64,000 nt of DNA from assembly GCF_026914185.1 (NCBI RefSeq), contig NC_070561.1:5828001-5892000 (forward strand). Reading direction: 5' to 3'. Shown in pieces: positions 10,453 to 22,462 of the stretch. Origin of the DNA: Puccinia triticina (Eukaryota; Basidiomycota; Pucciniomycetes; Pucciniales; Pucciniaceae). The notes under the pieces are model-generated. The model did not search any database. It saw nothing but the letters and a program-made list of their open reading frames with translations, and was not told the origin of the DNA. Position 1 is the first letter of the stretch; each line of letters starts with the position of its first letter. The translations under genes and the position numbers were made by a program.

Positions 10453-13400
10453 CACTACCAAGATGGATGAATTTGCGATGTCGTATATTGATCAATATAG
10501 CGTATATTGATCAATTTATATTGATCAACTTTTTTTTATTCCTCTTGATACCTTTTTCTGTGTTCCATGTCTCCTTAATACTCTTCTATAATCTATCTCC
10601 TTCCCCTGTATTTGCTTCAAGCCACAGGAATCTTTTTTTTTGTCTGATAACATTCATAAATTTATACATAGACCATTCAATTCTACATGGAAAAATACAC
10701 TGCAAGGTTTAGGATTAATCCAGAGTGGCTGAGGGGGATCAATTCTTTTTTCTTGTTTTTTTTACTTCAACAATTGATGTTATCAGAAGTCTCCAAATCT
10801 ACTTTTTTTCAAAAAAGGAATAACATTGACCCCTGACCTCTATCAGTATCATGATACAATCCTGCACACATTGCTAATTTGGTTGGTTGAACTTCCTGAA
10901 GATATTGCACATCATACTTGAAGTGCTACATGCATAGAAGGCCTTTTTGGAACTAGTTTACCATGGTTTAGCATATTTTTGTCAGGTTTTTTTTTTTGTC
11001 AACTTTTGTTGTCAACCACAGATTAATGAGGAATATTTCCACATAAAATTTCATCGGACAATTTTTCTGCATAAAAAACCCAGAAATATTGTGTTTGGGG
11101 TCACATCCATTATGCAGCAGCTACAGTCTGGTCTGTTCGCAAATATCACTACTTTGGTAGTTTCTTGGTGTTTCTGCCACTATATCTCATCCCAGCGTGA
11201 AAATCCTTCTGCCATATGGTTACCAAAATGTTAGCAGACCCCCAAAGATTCATTATGTACCTTCAGTCACCACAAAACCCCCAAATGTAGCAGCTACAGT
11301 CTGATCAGTTCCCAAATAGCACTACTTTGGTAGTTTCCTTGTGTTTCTGCCACTATATCTCATCCCAGCGTGGGAATCCTTCTGACATATGGTTACCAAA
11401 ATGTTGAGAGGCCCACAAGGCTTCACTATGTACCTTCAGTCACCACAAAACCCCCAAATGTAGCAGCTACAGTCTGATCAGTTCCCAAATAGCACTACTT
11501 TGGTAGTTTCCTTGTGTTTCTGCCACTATATCTCATCCCAGCGTGGGAATCCTTCTGACATATGGTTACCAAAATGTTGAGAGGCCCACAAGGCTTCATT
11601 ATGTACCTTTACTGACCACAAAACGTCCAAATGTAGCAGCTACAATCTGATCAGTTCCCAAATATCACTACTTTGGCAGTTTCTTGGTGTTTCTGCCACT
11701 ATATCTCATCCCAGCATGGGAATACTTATGCCATATGGTTACAAAAAGGTACATAATGAATCTTTGGGGGCTTTTTAACATTTTGGTAACCATATGACAG
11801 AATTATTCCCACGCTGGGATGAGATATAGTGGCAGAAACACCAGGAAACTACCAAAGTAGTCATATTTGCGAACTGGTCAGACTGTAGCTGCTACATTTG
11901 GGGGTTTTGTGGTGACTAAAGGTACATAATGAATTATTGGGGGCCTGTCAAAATCTTGATAACCATATGGCAGAAGGATTCCCACGCTGGGATGAGATAT
12001 AGTGGCAGAAACACCAAGAAACTACCAAAGCAGTGATATTTGGGAACTGATCAGACTGTAGCTGCTGCATTTGGAGTTTTTGTCGTCAGTAAAGGTATAT
12101 AATGAATCTTCAGGGCCTCTCAACATTTTGGTAACCATATGGCAGAAGGATTCCCACGCTGGGCAGAGATATAGTGGCAGAAACACCAAGAAACTACCAA
12201 AGTAGTGATATTTGGGAACTGATCAGACTGTAGCTGCTACATTTGGAGGTTTTGTGGTCAGTCAAGGTATGTAATGAATGTTTGGAGGCTTTTAAACATT
12301 TTGGTAACCATATGGCAGAAGTATTCCTACGCTGGGATGAGATATAGTTGCAGAAACACCAAGAAACTACCAAAGTAGTGATTTTGGGAACTGATCAGAC
12401 TGTGGCTGCTACATTTGGGGGTTTTGTGGTCAGTCAAGGTAAATAATGAGCCTTTGGGGGCCTGTAAACATTTTGGTAACCATATGGCAGAAGGATTTCC
12501 ACGCTGGGATAAGATATAGTGAGAAAAACCAAGAAACTACCAAAGTAGTAATACTTGGGAACTGATCAGACTGTAGCTGCTACATTTGGGGGTTTTGTGG
12601 GGACTAAAGGTACATAATGAATGTTTGGGGGTCTGCCAACATTTTGATAACCATATGGCAGAAGGATTCCCATGCTGGGATGGGATATAGTGGCAGAAAC
12701 ACCAAGAAACTACCATAGTAGGGATACTTGCAAACTGATCAGACTTTAGCTGCTACATTTGGAGGTCTTGTGGTCAGTAAAGGTACATAATGAATCTTTG
12801 GTGGCCTCTAAACATTTTGGTAACCATATGGCAGAAGGATGCCCCTACTGGGATGAGATATAGTGGCAGAAACACCAAGAAACTACCAAAGTAGTGATAT
12901 TTGGGAACTGATCAGACTGTAGCTGCTACATTTGGCGTTCTTGTGGTGACTTAAGGTCCATAATGAATCCTTGGGGGCCCGTAAACATTTTGGTAACCAT
13001 ATGGCAGAAGGATTCCCACACTGGGATGAGATATAGTGGCAGAAACACCAAGAAACTACCAAAGTAGTGATATTTGTGAACTGATCAGACTGTAGCTGCT
13101 ACATTTGGCGGTTTTGTGGTGAGTAAAGGTACACAAAGAATGTTTGGGGGCATTTAAACATTTTGATAACCATATGGCAGAAGAATTCCCACACTGTGAT
13201 GAGATATAGTGGCAGAAACACCAAGAAACTACAAAAGTAGTGATATTTGCCAACTGATCAGATTGTAGCTGCTGCATAATGCATGTGTCCCGAAACACAA
13301 TATCTCTGGGTTTTATATGCAGAACAATTTTTGGATGAAATTTTATGTTGAAATATTCCTCATTAATCTGTGGGTGATAACAAAAGTAGACAAAACAAAG

Positions 13401-13925
13401 AACCCAACAAAAATATGCTAAACCATGGTAAACTAATTTCAAAAAGGCCTTCTGTGCATGTAGCACCTCAAGTATGATGTGCAATATCTTCAAGAAGTTC
13501 AACCAACCAAATTAACAATGTTTGCAGGATGGTATCATGAGAGAGGTCAGGGGTCACTGTTTTTCCTTTTTTGAAAAAAAGTAGATTTGGAGACTTCTGA
13601 AAACATCAATTGTTGAAGTAAAAAAGAAAAAGAAAAAAAATTTGAGACCCCTCAGCCACCCTGGATTAATCCTAAAACTTGCGATGTCTTTTTTTCATGA
13701 AGAATCAAATGGTGTATGTAGAAATTTATGAATGTTATCAGGCAAAAAAAAAAAAAAAAATCCTGTGGCTTGAAGCTAACACAGGGGGAAGGAGAGAGAT
13801 TTTAGAAGACTATTAAGGAGACATGCAACACAGAAAAAGGTATCAAGAGGAATAAAAAAAAAAATGATCAATATCCGCTATATTGATCAATATACGACAT
13901 TGCAAATTCATCCATCTTGGTAGTG
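10453..13925. mobile_element. Foldback transposon with CACTA termini and 3-bp ATT target duplication
   Basis: Both ends carry the same inverted sequence starting CACTACCAAGATGGATGAAT, near-identical for about 50 bp, and the flanks show ATT at 10450-10452 and 13926-13928. CACTA ends with a 3-bp duplication are the signature of the CACTA (EnSpm/CMC) superfamily. Inverted arms extend about 650 bp from each end. The centre is filled with 173-bp repeats pointing in opposite directions either side of about 11745. No transposase is present, so it must be non-autonomous. It sits inside the copia RT: the protein resumes as NATFAPTATF straight after the element. A longer relative occupies 44981-50612. 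Confidence 0.85.
11105..13275. repeat. 173-bp tandem repeats in two head-to-head arrays
   Basis: The landmark CATCCCAGCG recurs at 11188, 11361, 11534 and 11707, a spacing of exactly 173. From about 11746 the same unit appears reverse-complemented for roughly nine further copies. Recurring blocks are CATATGGTTACCAAAATGTT, CCCCCAAATGTAGCAGCTAC and CTGATCAGTTCCCAAATA. Open frames here are by-products of the repeat and not genes. Confidence 0.88.
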
Positions 13926-15170
13926 ATTTCAATGCGACTTTTGCGCCAACAGCAACATTTGTCTCTCTTTGACTGCTACTGGTCGTTGCGGCGGCGCACG
14001 GATGGCCAGTTCAAAGCTTTGATTTTGTGGCGGCATATCTTAACTCACCGATTGACAAGGAGGTTTGGGTGAAACCGCCGGACGGGATGAAAACGCCGCC
14101 TGGTCACGCTCTCCTCCTAAAGAAGGCGCGCCGCCCAATGCTGGTGGCTGCACTTGAAAAATGTCCTGGACAAATTCGGATACTCACCATTGCAGTACAA
14201 CAACAGCCTGTATATTCTGCGTCATCCGGATGAAGCGGGGGTTGTGTGGCTCCATGTCAATGATGGTGTAGTCACTGCTTCCAGTCCAGCCCTCTTGAAG
14301 AAACTGGAGGAAGACTTAAAAGGAATCCTCAAAATCAAGTGGTCCCATAGTCTTGATTCAATTGTGGGACTCAATGTTACGCGGTCAAAGCAAGGTTTTC
14401 AACTGTTTCAGAAGGAGCTCGTGGAGGGAATTCTCTCTGAACACTGGGACGGATTGACAACAGCAACCACTCCTCTCATGGCCGGTTTCAATGCGACAAC
14501 AGACAAAGACGGTGTTCCGGCAGACTCTGGACGGTATCTGTCGGTCATCGGGTCTTTCAGTTATCTGGCGGTGGGGAAGAGGCCAGATATATGCTTCGCT
14601 GTGAACTACTTGGCAAGGTTTGCGGCCAAACCGGGGGCCGCGCACTGGAAGGGAGTCAGGCACCTGGTTAACTATTTGGCAGGGAGCAAAGACCAACATT
14701 TATCTCTGTTTCCTTCCTATGATGCTAAACCTCTTAAGACCTTTGCAGACGCCTCGTGGGGAGGCAAATTTTCTAGGTCCTCATACGGGGTGCTGATCAC
14801 TTTCCTCAACTGCCCAATTCTGTGGGTGTCTCGGCGCCAGCAATCTGTGGCTTCCTCGACGTGCCACGCAGAGTATATGGCTCTGGGTGTGGCGACGCGC
14901 CAGACACTGTGGGTCCGACACCTCCTGAGGGATGTGTTGAAGAAGGATTTTGTAGGTTTTCTGTTCTGTGAAAATCAATCAGCAATAAAAGTATCTACAG
15001 ATGACGCATCAAATGAACGGACTAGGCATACTGACCGTGATTTTCATATTACAAATGAGGCGTTATTTCAGAAAAAGACAGCGCTAAAATGGGTCAGCAC
15101 AAAGGATCAACTTGCTGATATTTTTAATAAGTGCATGCCGGCAGAAAGCTTCACGTTGTTGAGAGGAAAA
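13926..15170 (+). pseudogene. Copia pol, second part: rest of RT and RNase H
   Basis: The RT continues with NATFAPTATF, SFDFVAAYLNSPIDKEVWVKPP, and then (frame change near 14150) the catalytic region WLHVNDGVVTAS at about 14247-14280. The usual YVDD pair reads VND, so one catalytic Asp is lost. Later motifs are intact: YLSVIGSFSYLAVGKRPDICFAVNYLARF and an RNase H of copia type (TFADASWGG, SSTCHAEYMALG, ENQSAIKVS, RTRHTDRDFH). It ends in KWVSTKDQLADIFNK, typical of copia C-termini. Missing residues, the upstream stop, frame changes and the insertion mark it as dead. Confidence 0.87.
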
Positions 15171-15307
15171 ATTATGTCTGCTTGGTTTTTTTTTTTTTCT
15201 AGGCTCTATCATTTGTTTCCTTTTGCACAAATTTTTTGTTGTCTCAATTGTTTTTCTTTTTTCCTTCTTTTCTGTTGTTCTGTGGTGTTTGGGATACCGG
15301 GTCTACA

Positions 15308-15440
15308 GCGAGAGGGGGGGTGTTGTAGCCCAGAGGGCTACGCACTCCAAGACTCGCCGCAGTCGCGGTATCTTCTGCATCCCGGACTTGTGTCCGGGCT
15401 GGTTTGTGGGTGAATCCAGCCATATCTATCACTAGAGTTC
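15308..15440 (+). repeat. Polypurine tract and start of a copia 3' LTR
   Basis: GCGAGAGGGGGGG (15308-15320) is a classic polypurine tract, followed by TGTTGTAGCCCAGAGGGC as LTR start at 15321. It lies about 150 bases after the end of the copia RNase H. The far LTR end cannot be recognised and no second copy is in the window. Confidence 0.55.
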
Positions 15441-16229
15441 CTGAGTCAAATCAATTACCACCCACGGCCACATTACTATATCTGTGATGGAGTACTTCCT
15501 GACCCCGTGTCCTGCAATGAATCTTTTGATGCTGCTTTCGTCCGCACCCGCTAAGTGGTGTTCTATAAAATTGTAATTCTCCACTACTTTCTCTTTGAAA
15601 TGTTTGAGTGTATACATATCCTTTACTCCGCATAACCTATTCATACCATGGTCAGATGCAATTCAGAAACTTCACAACAACTCAGAATGATGTGAATGTG
15701 ACATACAATGATAGTGGATGCACTAGTCAACCATTGGACCAAGATGTGATAAACCTCACATCATCCACTGATCCATTTCAGAGTTTTTGCACACATTGTG
15801 AAAACACAGTTTATTGTGAATGTCTACCACCAAGCATAAATACTTGCCAAATGTATCAAAGGAAAAGAAATGTGAGCATGAGCCCCGTTGGTGAATCGCC
15901 ACTCGCTGCAACTCACTAATATAATAGCTCCTGATTCCATTACACAAAATGGTCTTGATTGTGAATTAACTGCTTTTCTGTTGTTATCAATCAAAAGAGG
16001 AATTTTCCCTGAATATGAAGGAAAAGATCAGCAGTAATAAATTCCGTTGAGCAAGAAAATAGTTCACCATTTGGATTCAACTCAAGGAAAATGCTTGATT
16101 TTTGTGTTCCCCTTTGGACGTCATTTGAATAGTTTTTTTAAGAAGCAATTGGAAATCTCTCATTTTACTTTGGAGAGCGTGAGGTAATCCTAGAACAACA
16201 AACTCTGCAAGGTCAAGATTGTCCATCAT
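15441..16229. other. No recognisable gene
   Basis: This holds a 103-codon open frame at 15608-15919 (+) with a few Cys (CTHCENTVYCEC) but no known motif and no support from context. It may be LTR or degraded transposon sequence. Confidence 0.4.
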
Positions 16230-17170
16230 GTCTTATTCAAAATTTACCAGGCTTTGTAATGTACGTGCATCCGCTACTGTATTTGATAAAGGACTCTGAG
16301 TTTGACATCTCAAGGCAAACAATAGAGCGGCGGAGATCCGATTGCCAGTTTTCTGGCAAGCTGAATTTGAAAAGGCGGTCGCGGAATTCCTCCCAGGTTT
16401 TCCCAGCGTATTTGGGGCTTTCACCTTGGTATAAGGCAACCAAATTAGGATCCGCAATGAGGGAGCCCAGAATGAGACATTAACTTTGGGGTGGGTGACA
16501 GCTTTAGTCAAAAAGAAAATCATGACTGCCTGAATCCAAGTCAGAAAAATTTCCGTGTTTTGAAGCGGACCCTTAAAATGTGGTCCGTCAGACGTCCTGA
16601 ACTTTGGTAGATCCACTTGGTCTGATGGAGGGCCCGGGGTAGTCCCCTGTTTAATTCCATTGGCCATGGCAGCTTTCTCGAGAGCCTTGATGCGCTCCCA
16701 ATCAATCTTTTGTTGTTTGGCAAATCAATCCGCCTCCGCTTTCCGCTGTTCAGCATTGTGTCAATGTTGTTCTGCGTTGATGCAATGTTGCTCCTCTGCT
16801 TGCTGCCAGGCAGCCTGAAACTGGAAGGCGGCGTTCTTGTGAATTGTTAGAACCGCTTTGAGGCAGTCCTGGATTGATAGCTCCTCTTCTGCCTCCTCTG
16901 GCTGGTGGCCAGTTGATGTTGTAGCCGGATTCATGTTTATAGCGATTGGTGGGCCGGAAGAAGAAGGATTGTAGTTCAGGTGATCAGATGGAGTATCTGG
17001 TCAGCTGCCTTCTGGGGCCTGTTTGATTCCAGATAGCGCTTGATTGATTGCAGCGTTATTTGCTGCTGCGAGAACGTCCAGAAGACCTTGTTGATAAGCA
17101 ACACAGAGAATTTCTTCAGGGTTGGAGATGGGAAGCAGAGGGCCCGTGTTGGTGTTTATTGTGGTCATGA
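16230..17170 (-). pseudogene. Decayed retrotransposon Gag-like gene
   Basis: Read on - with several frame changes, the sequence gives a helical N-terminal part rich in Gln/Glu/Ala, then DLPKFRTSDGPHFKGP, LTWIQAVMIFF, and in a second frame WEEFRDRLFKFSLPENWQ. This W..F...L..F.LP.NW pattern is typical of Ty3-type Gag capsid sequences. At least one frameshift (near 16440) and internal stops (for example near 16730) are visible. No zinc knuckle, protease or pol follows. The relation to any named family is uncertain. Confidence 0.5.
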
Positions 17171-18377
17171 ACTGTTGCTCAGCTCAGGGAGTGATGTGGT
17201 GTGAAGATAAAAGGAAAAAACAGGAAAGGGGTCAAACGAATGAAAAGGAGGATTTTGGTGTGAACAATTACACCGATACGAGGTCAATAGGGGCAAGCAG
17301 AGGTTGAGAGCGGAAGACAAAGGCAGAGGTCAATGGTTCTGAGGACGCGGATGAGCAAGAACTAGGTCAGAAGGCAATGACAAAGTCGATAGTCTCAACC
17401 AAAACTTGGAGTGATCGGTTTGTTTGGATCAAGAAAAAAAAGTCCAAGGGTCCGATGGACCCTCACTAAAGGATAGGCTGGAAATGGGGGAACATATACT
17501 AAGTTTAAGGCCCATGTTGACAATTGTCGTTTTTCTTGCAGTGATGGGTATCCTTGTTGTACAACTGGACTGGTTGCCATCTTTGTTGAGTGCGATTGTG
17601 GCAACAGGGCCTAAACGTCTATGGTGGACATGAAATTGAACCGGCTTATAGATTTTGCCTTGGCGAACCACTTGACCAACAAAATGCACTTCGCAGTTGA
17701 AAAACATGTTAGGTTAAAACTCCCTGCTGCACAAGGCAGAGGTTACCAATTAGCAATAGGCTAAGAATAATCAAAACCCTTTTTGGGCACGGGTGCGCTG
17801 GCATCTTTGGATAATTCTAAATCCTAACTTTACGTCTTTTTCAGCACGTTTTTCCTAAGCACGTTTGAACGACTTGGTTCAGCTGTTAAGTGATTTTGTC
17901 CAGTTAGCTCAAGTCAAGGAGAAAGTTTTTTAGACAGAATAAGCTTTGATTTTGGTATTGAGTAGAACCTAAGGCAAGCAGCAGTGAATCCACCTTACAA
18001 CATGCAATGAGTTTTTGATAACATTGAACAACATAAATCTTGGCAAATTTGAAGATTCACATGGGGGGAAAGTTTACTTTTAGGTTTACAATGAGCTGTA
18101 GTCATGGTTGCTGAAACAATAATAATGATATGCTTTATTATAACATTACATTGCACAAGTTTCTTGGAGCCACCTGGACAGTTCTCAAAGCCTTGTCACA
18201 AATGTCAAAAGTTTATGGCGCAATGGTCAAGCTTCTAAGATTTGGATGACTAAATTACCTGTAACAACTCATCTTTTTTTTTGGGCAAGGTGACGTTCTG
18301 TTTATTGCCGGGTTCAATTCAATCTCTAGGAATGATTATGGCATTTGACTTCAGAGAATGTTTGGAATCTAATATCA
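17171..18377. other. Mostly uncharacterised spacer
   Basis: A 92-codon frame on - (17429-17707) has moderately protein-like composition (VGQVVRQGKIYKPVQFHVHH) but no known motif, and may belong to the gag relic. The rest, down to the Helitron helicase end, shows no coding pattern. A Helitron 3' hairpin with CTRR end could lie here but I could not fix one. Confidence 0.35.
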
Positions 18378-20810
18378 TCATAACCAGCGTTGGATAGTGT
18401 TATAGTTAAGTATGGAGAATTGGGCGGGGATAACAAGCAAAGAAGTATTATGAAAACGCATGCAACTTTGAAATATTTCACAATGGAGAACATTAACAAC
18501 ACCATTCCTCTCTGTAGGCTTTGCAATTAACAAATTAGCCACGCTCAATACACGTGAGAGAGCAACATATAATTGCCCATGTGAAAACACATTGGTACTC
18601 AAAAAAACACCCACACGGTTAAATGTTTGTCCTTGGGCCTTGTTGATAGACATTGCGTACGCTGGAGTAGTTGGGAACCAATACCTGAAAAAACTTAAGC
18701 CTGACCGCGGCGAACCTTTGTTGTCTAATTTGACGCAAGGTAACATTATTGTTTGCCCTTTGAAGGGACTAGTCATAAGTTGACCTTGAATATAAACATG
18801 GGAGAATCCTAGAATGAGCATTTGGGTTCCATTACAAATGCCCCCATTTATGTTCATGTTTTGTGTTGCAACAACGGGCATGCCGACCTTCAGAGCAATT
18901 CTATGCTCAGTTAATCCTGGAATTGAGATCCGTCGGGGTCAGGCGTATCAATTGACATGAGTTCAATTGCTTCGCCAGGTAAAGTTTTCATTATCTCCTT
19001 GTTTACTTGCTTCACATCTTGATTCAAAGGGGCAAGAATGCAACGTTGATTTAAGTAGTGTACAAGTTCAGAAGTGTGGGTACAATCAAATGTTGGCATA
19101 TCGTGATCATATAAAAATTCCACGAGCCGCAAGCTCATCTCCCGTGTGGTCAAATATGAATTCATCTGCATGCCGTCAAGGGGTAGAATACTGAAATCAT
19201 TTGCCTGGTCCTTACCTTTGCCTAAGCAAAGGAGCGCCCAAGCAAAAATGCGGTTGTTTTCAGTGGCTTCCCCCTTTAACGCAGCTGCAAGCCGCATGTT
19301 CTGGTGAAGCTTGAATTCAATAACTTGTGTCCACAACAAAGATGATCTGAGGGTCGCTGCATACAATGGAGAAAACTGGTTGTATTTAACCACTGGTAGG
19401 GTTTAGCGGAAATCCCCCAAGAAGATGACGGTCTTTCCTCCAAAGGGCTGAGGAAAATTAGCCAAGCGTTGAAGTTTTTGGTCAACGGCATCAATACAAT
19501 TCTTATGGATTGTTACGACTTTGTCCCAAATGATGAGTTTTGCAGCAACTAATTTCTGAGCAAATGCGGAATCAGAATCAATGGGGCATTCAACATTCAC
19601 TTCTGTATCAATTGGGATCTTGAAAGCATAGTGCGCCGTTTGCCCAAATTTGAGCAGCAAGGCCGCGACACCTGATGAGGCAGTAATGACCTGAGGAATT
19701 CTCTTAGTCAAAGCAAGGTCTATAATTGAGTTCAAGACAAAAGTTTTGCCCGTCCCCCAAGGCCTGTTGAGATAGAAAATTTGTGGAAAATTCCTTGTCA
19801 ATGACTTTTGGACCTGGTTGAAAAATTCTAACTGGGCGGTATTGAAGATCGCTTTGTTTCCGCAGAGGCGGGAATAAATTGCAGAAAGATCTTCATTGCC
19901 GCTTTGTTTGTGTTCAAGTCTTGCTAAAGATTGCCTGTCAGATCGGCTGATATTTATGCCGCAGGTTTCTAAGTTGCTACCCATTTTGCAGAGAATGGCG
20001 TCCAATCAAAATAATGCAAGCACACGTCTTTTTTGGGGCCTGAGAGGCCGGCTAGAGCGGCTTTGCATGTCAAGGCAAGGTGAATCATCTGTGAACAACT
20101 CAAAGTGTTGTTCAAATAGCTTCTTGGGATCTGAAGGAGGCGAATGGATACACATCATGGCATACATTTCAGCCAGTTGATAGCCAGTTTGGGCTGCGGC
20201 AGATTCAAGGACAGTTTGATCATAGAGATAATCATCAACAAGTAACCCAAGCCAATTACATGCAATTTGGTATGTGTTTGCCCACCGTCCTTTGACTGTG
20301 CGCAGTTCTTTGTGTGAGCAAGAGCCTTTGCGATGAAAAAGAAGAACCCGCAGATGGAACTTTTTGCCAGCAAGAAATGAAACGGAATACATTCTGCCAA
20401 GGGCTTCAGACTTTGTTTTGCATGGGAGCCGGGCTTTTTTGCCTTTGAGCCACCAAAAATAGGTCAGGATCTCTTCATACAGTAATTTGCGGGCTTCCTG
20501 GCCTTTGGCTCCAATTGAATTCTTTTGGTTAAGCCAGAAGTAACCGATTAGGTTTGTTTGGGACGCTTTGCCGGATTTAATTTGACCTTCCGCACCTTTG
20601 TTGGAGTCAAAATAGACAAGTTGTTTTCCCGCATCGTGGATTGCGAGTCGAGTTACTGCGGGTGATCGGTCGGAAAGTGGAAACCTGAATAATCTCCAAC
20701 AAGCTGGGTGGAAGTCAGATTGAGTGCCACATGAAGAAAGAGGAGAGTTTGTGACATACCTTCTGGAGTACTTATGTAACAAGCATCAATATAGGCCTGG
20801 ACCTCATTTG
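18378..20810 (-). pseudogene. Helitron helicase (Pif1-like) domain
   Basis: This is the C-terminal half of a Helitron RepHel protein, the DNA-unwinding part of a rolling-circle transposase. On - the order is NEVQAYIDACYIS, the N-terminal helicase region (EQHFELFTDD), then Walker A as RPWGTGKTFVLN near 19760 (usual GPGGTGKTF, one Gly lost). Walker B is IIWDKVVTIHK (usual Glu replaced by Lys), followed by TVIFLGDFR, FKLHQNMRL, NGGICNGTQ, and AYAMSINKAQGQTF with HGQLYVALSRV. Motif order matches Pif1/RecD-type Helitron helicases. Frame breaks occur near 20006, 19400 and 18900, and the altered Walker residues suggest loss of activity. A solo LTR separates it from the Rep part. Confidence 0.9.
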
Positions 20811-21210
20811 TGTTAGATTTCTAGTCACTCTCAGCCTGAAAGTATTTTATTAATTAGTTATAAATGTTATTATCATAAAAATTATCATAGTTTATTATAT
20901 TAAGACTTGTAGCTCTTGATGTTGAGAGGTGTAGATCTAGCAAATTTATTTACTGTTTGAGACATGTAGCTTCTCAAGTGTTAAGACGTGTAGTTCTTTT
21001 CTCAAGTTGTATTGTAGCTGTCACAAGTGTGACATGTTATTCTAGTTTAAGTAGTACTCTGACGTCATAGTAATAAATCCATTGAGTCAGAGCATTATTT
21101 CTTGTTTACCACCTCAAGATCCATCAAGATAATCAAGTCCCAAGAGCTCCTCTTTCAAAATTTCTTCTCCATCCTCTTCTCAATCCAACAACGGGTCTTG
21201 AAAACTAACA
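20811..21210. mobile_element. Solo LTR (400 bp) with ATTTG target duplication
   Basis: TGTTAGATTT...AACTAACA, with ends that are inverted copies of TGTTAG, is flanked by ATTTG at 20806-20810 and 21211-21215. It interrupts the Helitron protein between MAVDV and NEVQAYIDACY. It contains TTGTAGCTCTTGATGTTGAG-like short repeats and AATAAA toward the right end. No second copy is in the window. Confidence 0.88.
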
Positions 21211-21282
21211 ATTTGCAACATCAACAGCCATATAAAACCTATCGTGGCCTTTTTTGATGTATTTATAGAGGTATATGATTGC
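21211..21282 (-). pseudogene. Helitron Rep fragment with the tyrosine motif
   Basis: This 72-base island between two solo LTRs reads on - as AIIYLYKYIKKGHDRFYM. It matches the conserved Helitron Rep motif that holds the catalytic tyrosines (YxxKYxxKG). It shows that one gene ran from the Rep part to the helicase before the LTRs inserted. Confidence 0.9.
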
Positions 21283-22462
21283 TGTTAGCGTTAGAGTCAA
21301 CACAGCTGACCTAAAGTCTGCCTCTTTTCTACTTATTACATATGAAATTACTTCATATCCTTTTCATCTGAAGAGATAGCATTGTTTTGACTTCATATTC
21401 TGTTTCCTCATGCAATTTTAACCCTAGTTACAACCTACCAATTCTTTTTAACTATACTCCTTCCCTGAGTTCTTGAGTTGTGGCGCGCATGCGCAGTTGT
21501 GACGTGTCAGCGCTAACAGGCGCGCCAAACCACATGTACATATGTAATTACATAAGCAAACTGTATAAATTTTTGGAGTCAGGATCCCCCTTGCCTGAGG
21601 AGGATCTACAGACATCAGCACACCAGAACCACACCCCAGATAACCCAGGATCACCACCAAAGAGAACACCACACTCCCAGTATTCCTACCGTCACAGGCG
21701 CCTAGGATATTGACAGTAAGTAAAATCTTTCACTGAAACTTGCTTATCCAGAGTGAAACTCTGTTTCTCTTGATTGTTTCTTCACTTCTTCAACTCTTTC
21801 AATCATAAAAGATCAAAAGGTTATCTCTGTGTAAACCCCCCTCCTCCCTTGGGGTTCACAAGGAGTCACAGATGACTCCCACATGTCACATAGTCAGATA
21901 TAGCCTGGTTCAATTCCTTCCCTGGTTCAGCAGAGAACTGACTAGCAGTCTCTCTGAACCAGGTAAGTCTCTTTCTTTCTTCTCTTGTGTTTCTCTCTTC
22001 TCATCCTTCTAGTAGAGAGAACTGACTAGCAGTTTCTCTGAACCAGTGCAATTCAAACTCCCCCCTTTGTTTGGTCCTAGAATTCATCTTCAGTGCCCTT
22101 CAAGCGCTCCTCTCCGGTTCATCTGTCTCAACCAGTGAAGGGGATTCTCACCCCTTACACTCTGGTTAAGACCTATAAAACCAGAGCAGAGTAGTAACCC
22201 TACTTCTGAATCGCACCAACGTTTCCTTGTTGTGAGTGGAGGCTGTTGCACTCTTTTTGGCCTGGCACAGCTGGCATTCAACTTTTCCAGGTTAAGAATA
22301 GCCCAGATCAATTTATAAAGACTTAAAGTCTAGGCCTGATCTTCTTTTTCTCTCTCTTTCTCTTCCTCTCTCTCAGTTTGTATTTCTTTATCCCAAGAAA
22401 TCCAAACTATTCCTCCTTCATTTCCTTGTGTCCTGCTGTCACATAAGAGACACAGGCTCACA
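21283..22462 (+). mobile_element. Solo LTR of the first Ty3 family, itself carrying a nested LTR
   Basis: The sequence matches the 843-bp LTR at 7659-8501 from TGTTAGCGTTAGAGTC to GGCTCACA, and is flanked by ATTGC at 21278-21282 and 22463-22467. The excess length comes from a 330-bp insertion at 21830-22159 plus its duplication. It interrupts the Helitron Rep gene just upstream of the tyrosine motif. Confidence 0.93.
21830..22159 (+). mobile_element. Nested 330-bp solo LTR (TGTAA...TTACA type), CTCTG duplication
   Basis: TGTAAACCCC...CCCTTACA is flanked by CTCTG at 21825-21829 and 22160-22164; removing it restores the outer LTR. Inside, a hairpin (21922-21962) is followed by GTAAGT, a pyrimidine-rich run and TCTAG at 22012. 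A second, shorter copy of the hairpin then follows (22013-22046). The same layout occurs in the LTRs at 51958, 54815 and 59788. Confidence 0.9.

Noticed and set aside
10453..13925. hAT or MITE assignment for the foldback
   Set aside because: The 3-bp duplication and CACTA ends in both copies fit the CACTA superfamily better than 8-bp (hAT) or TA (mariner) insertion.
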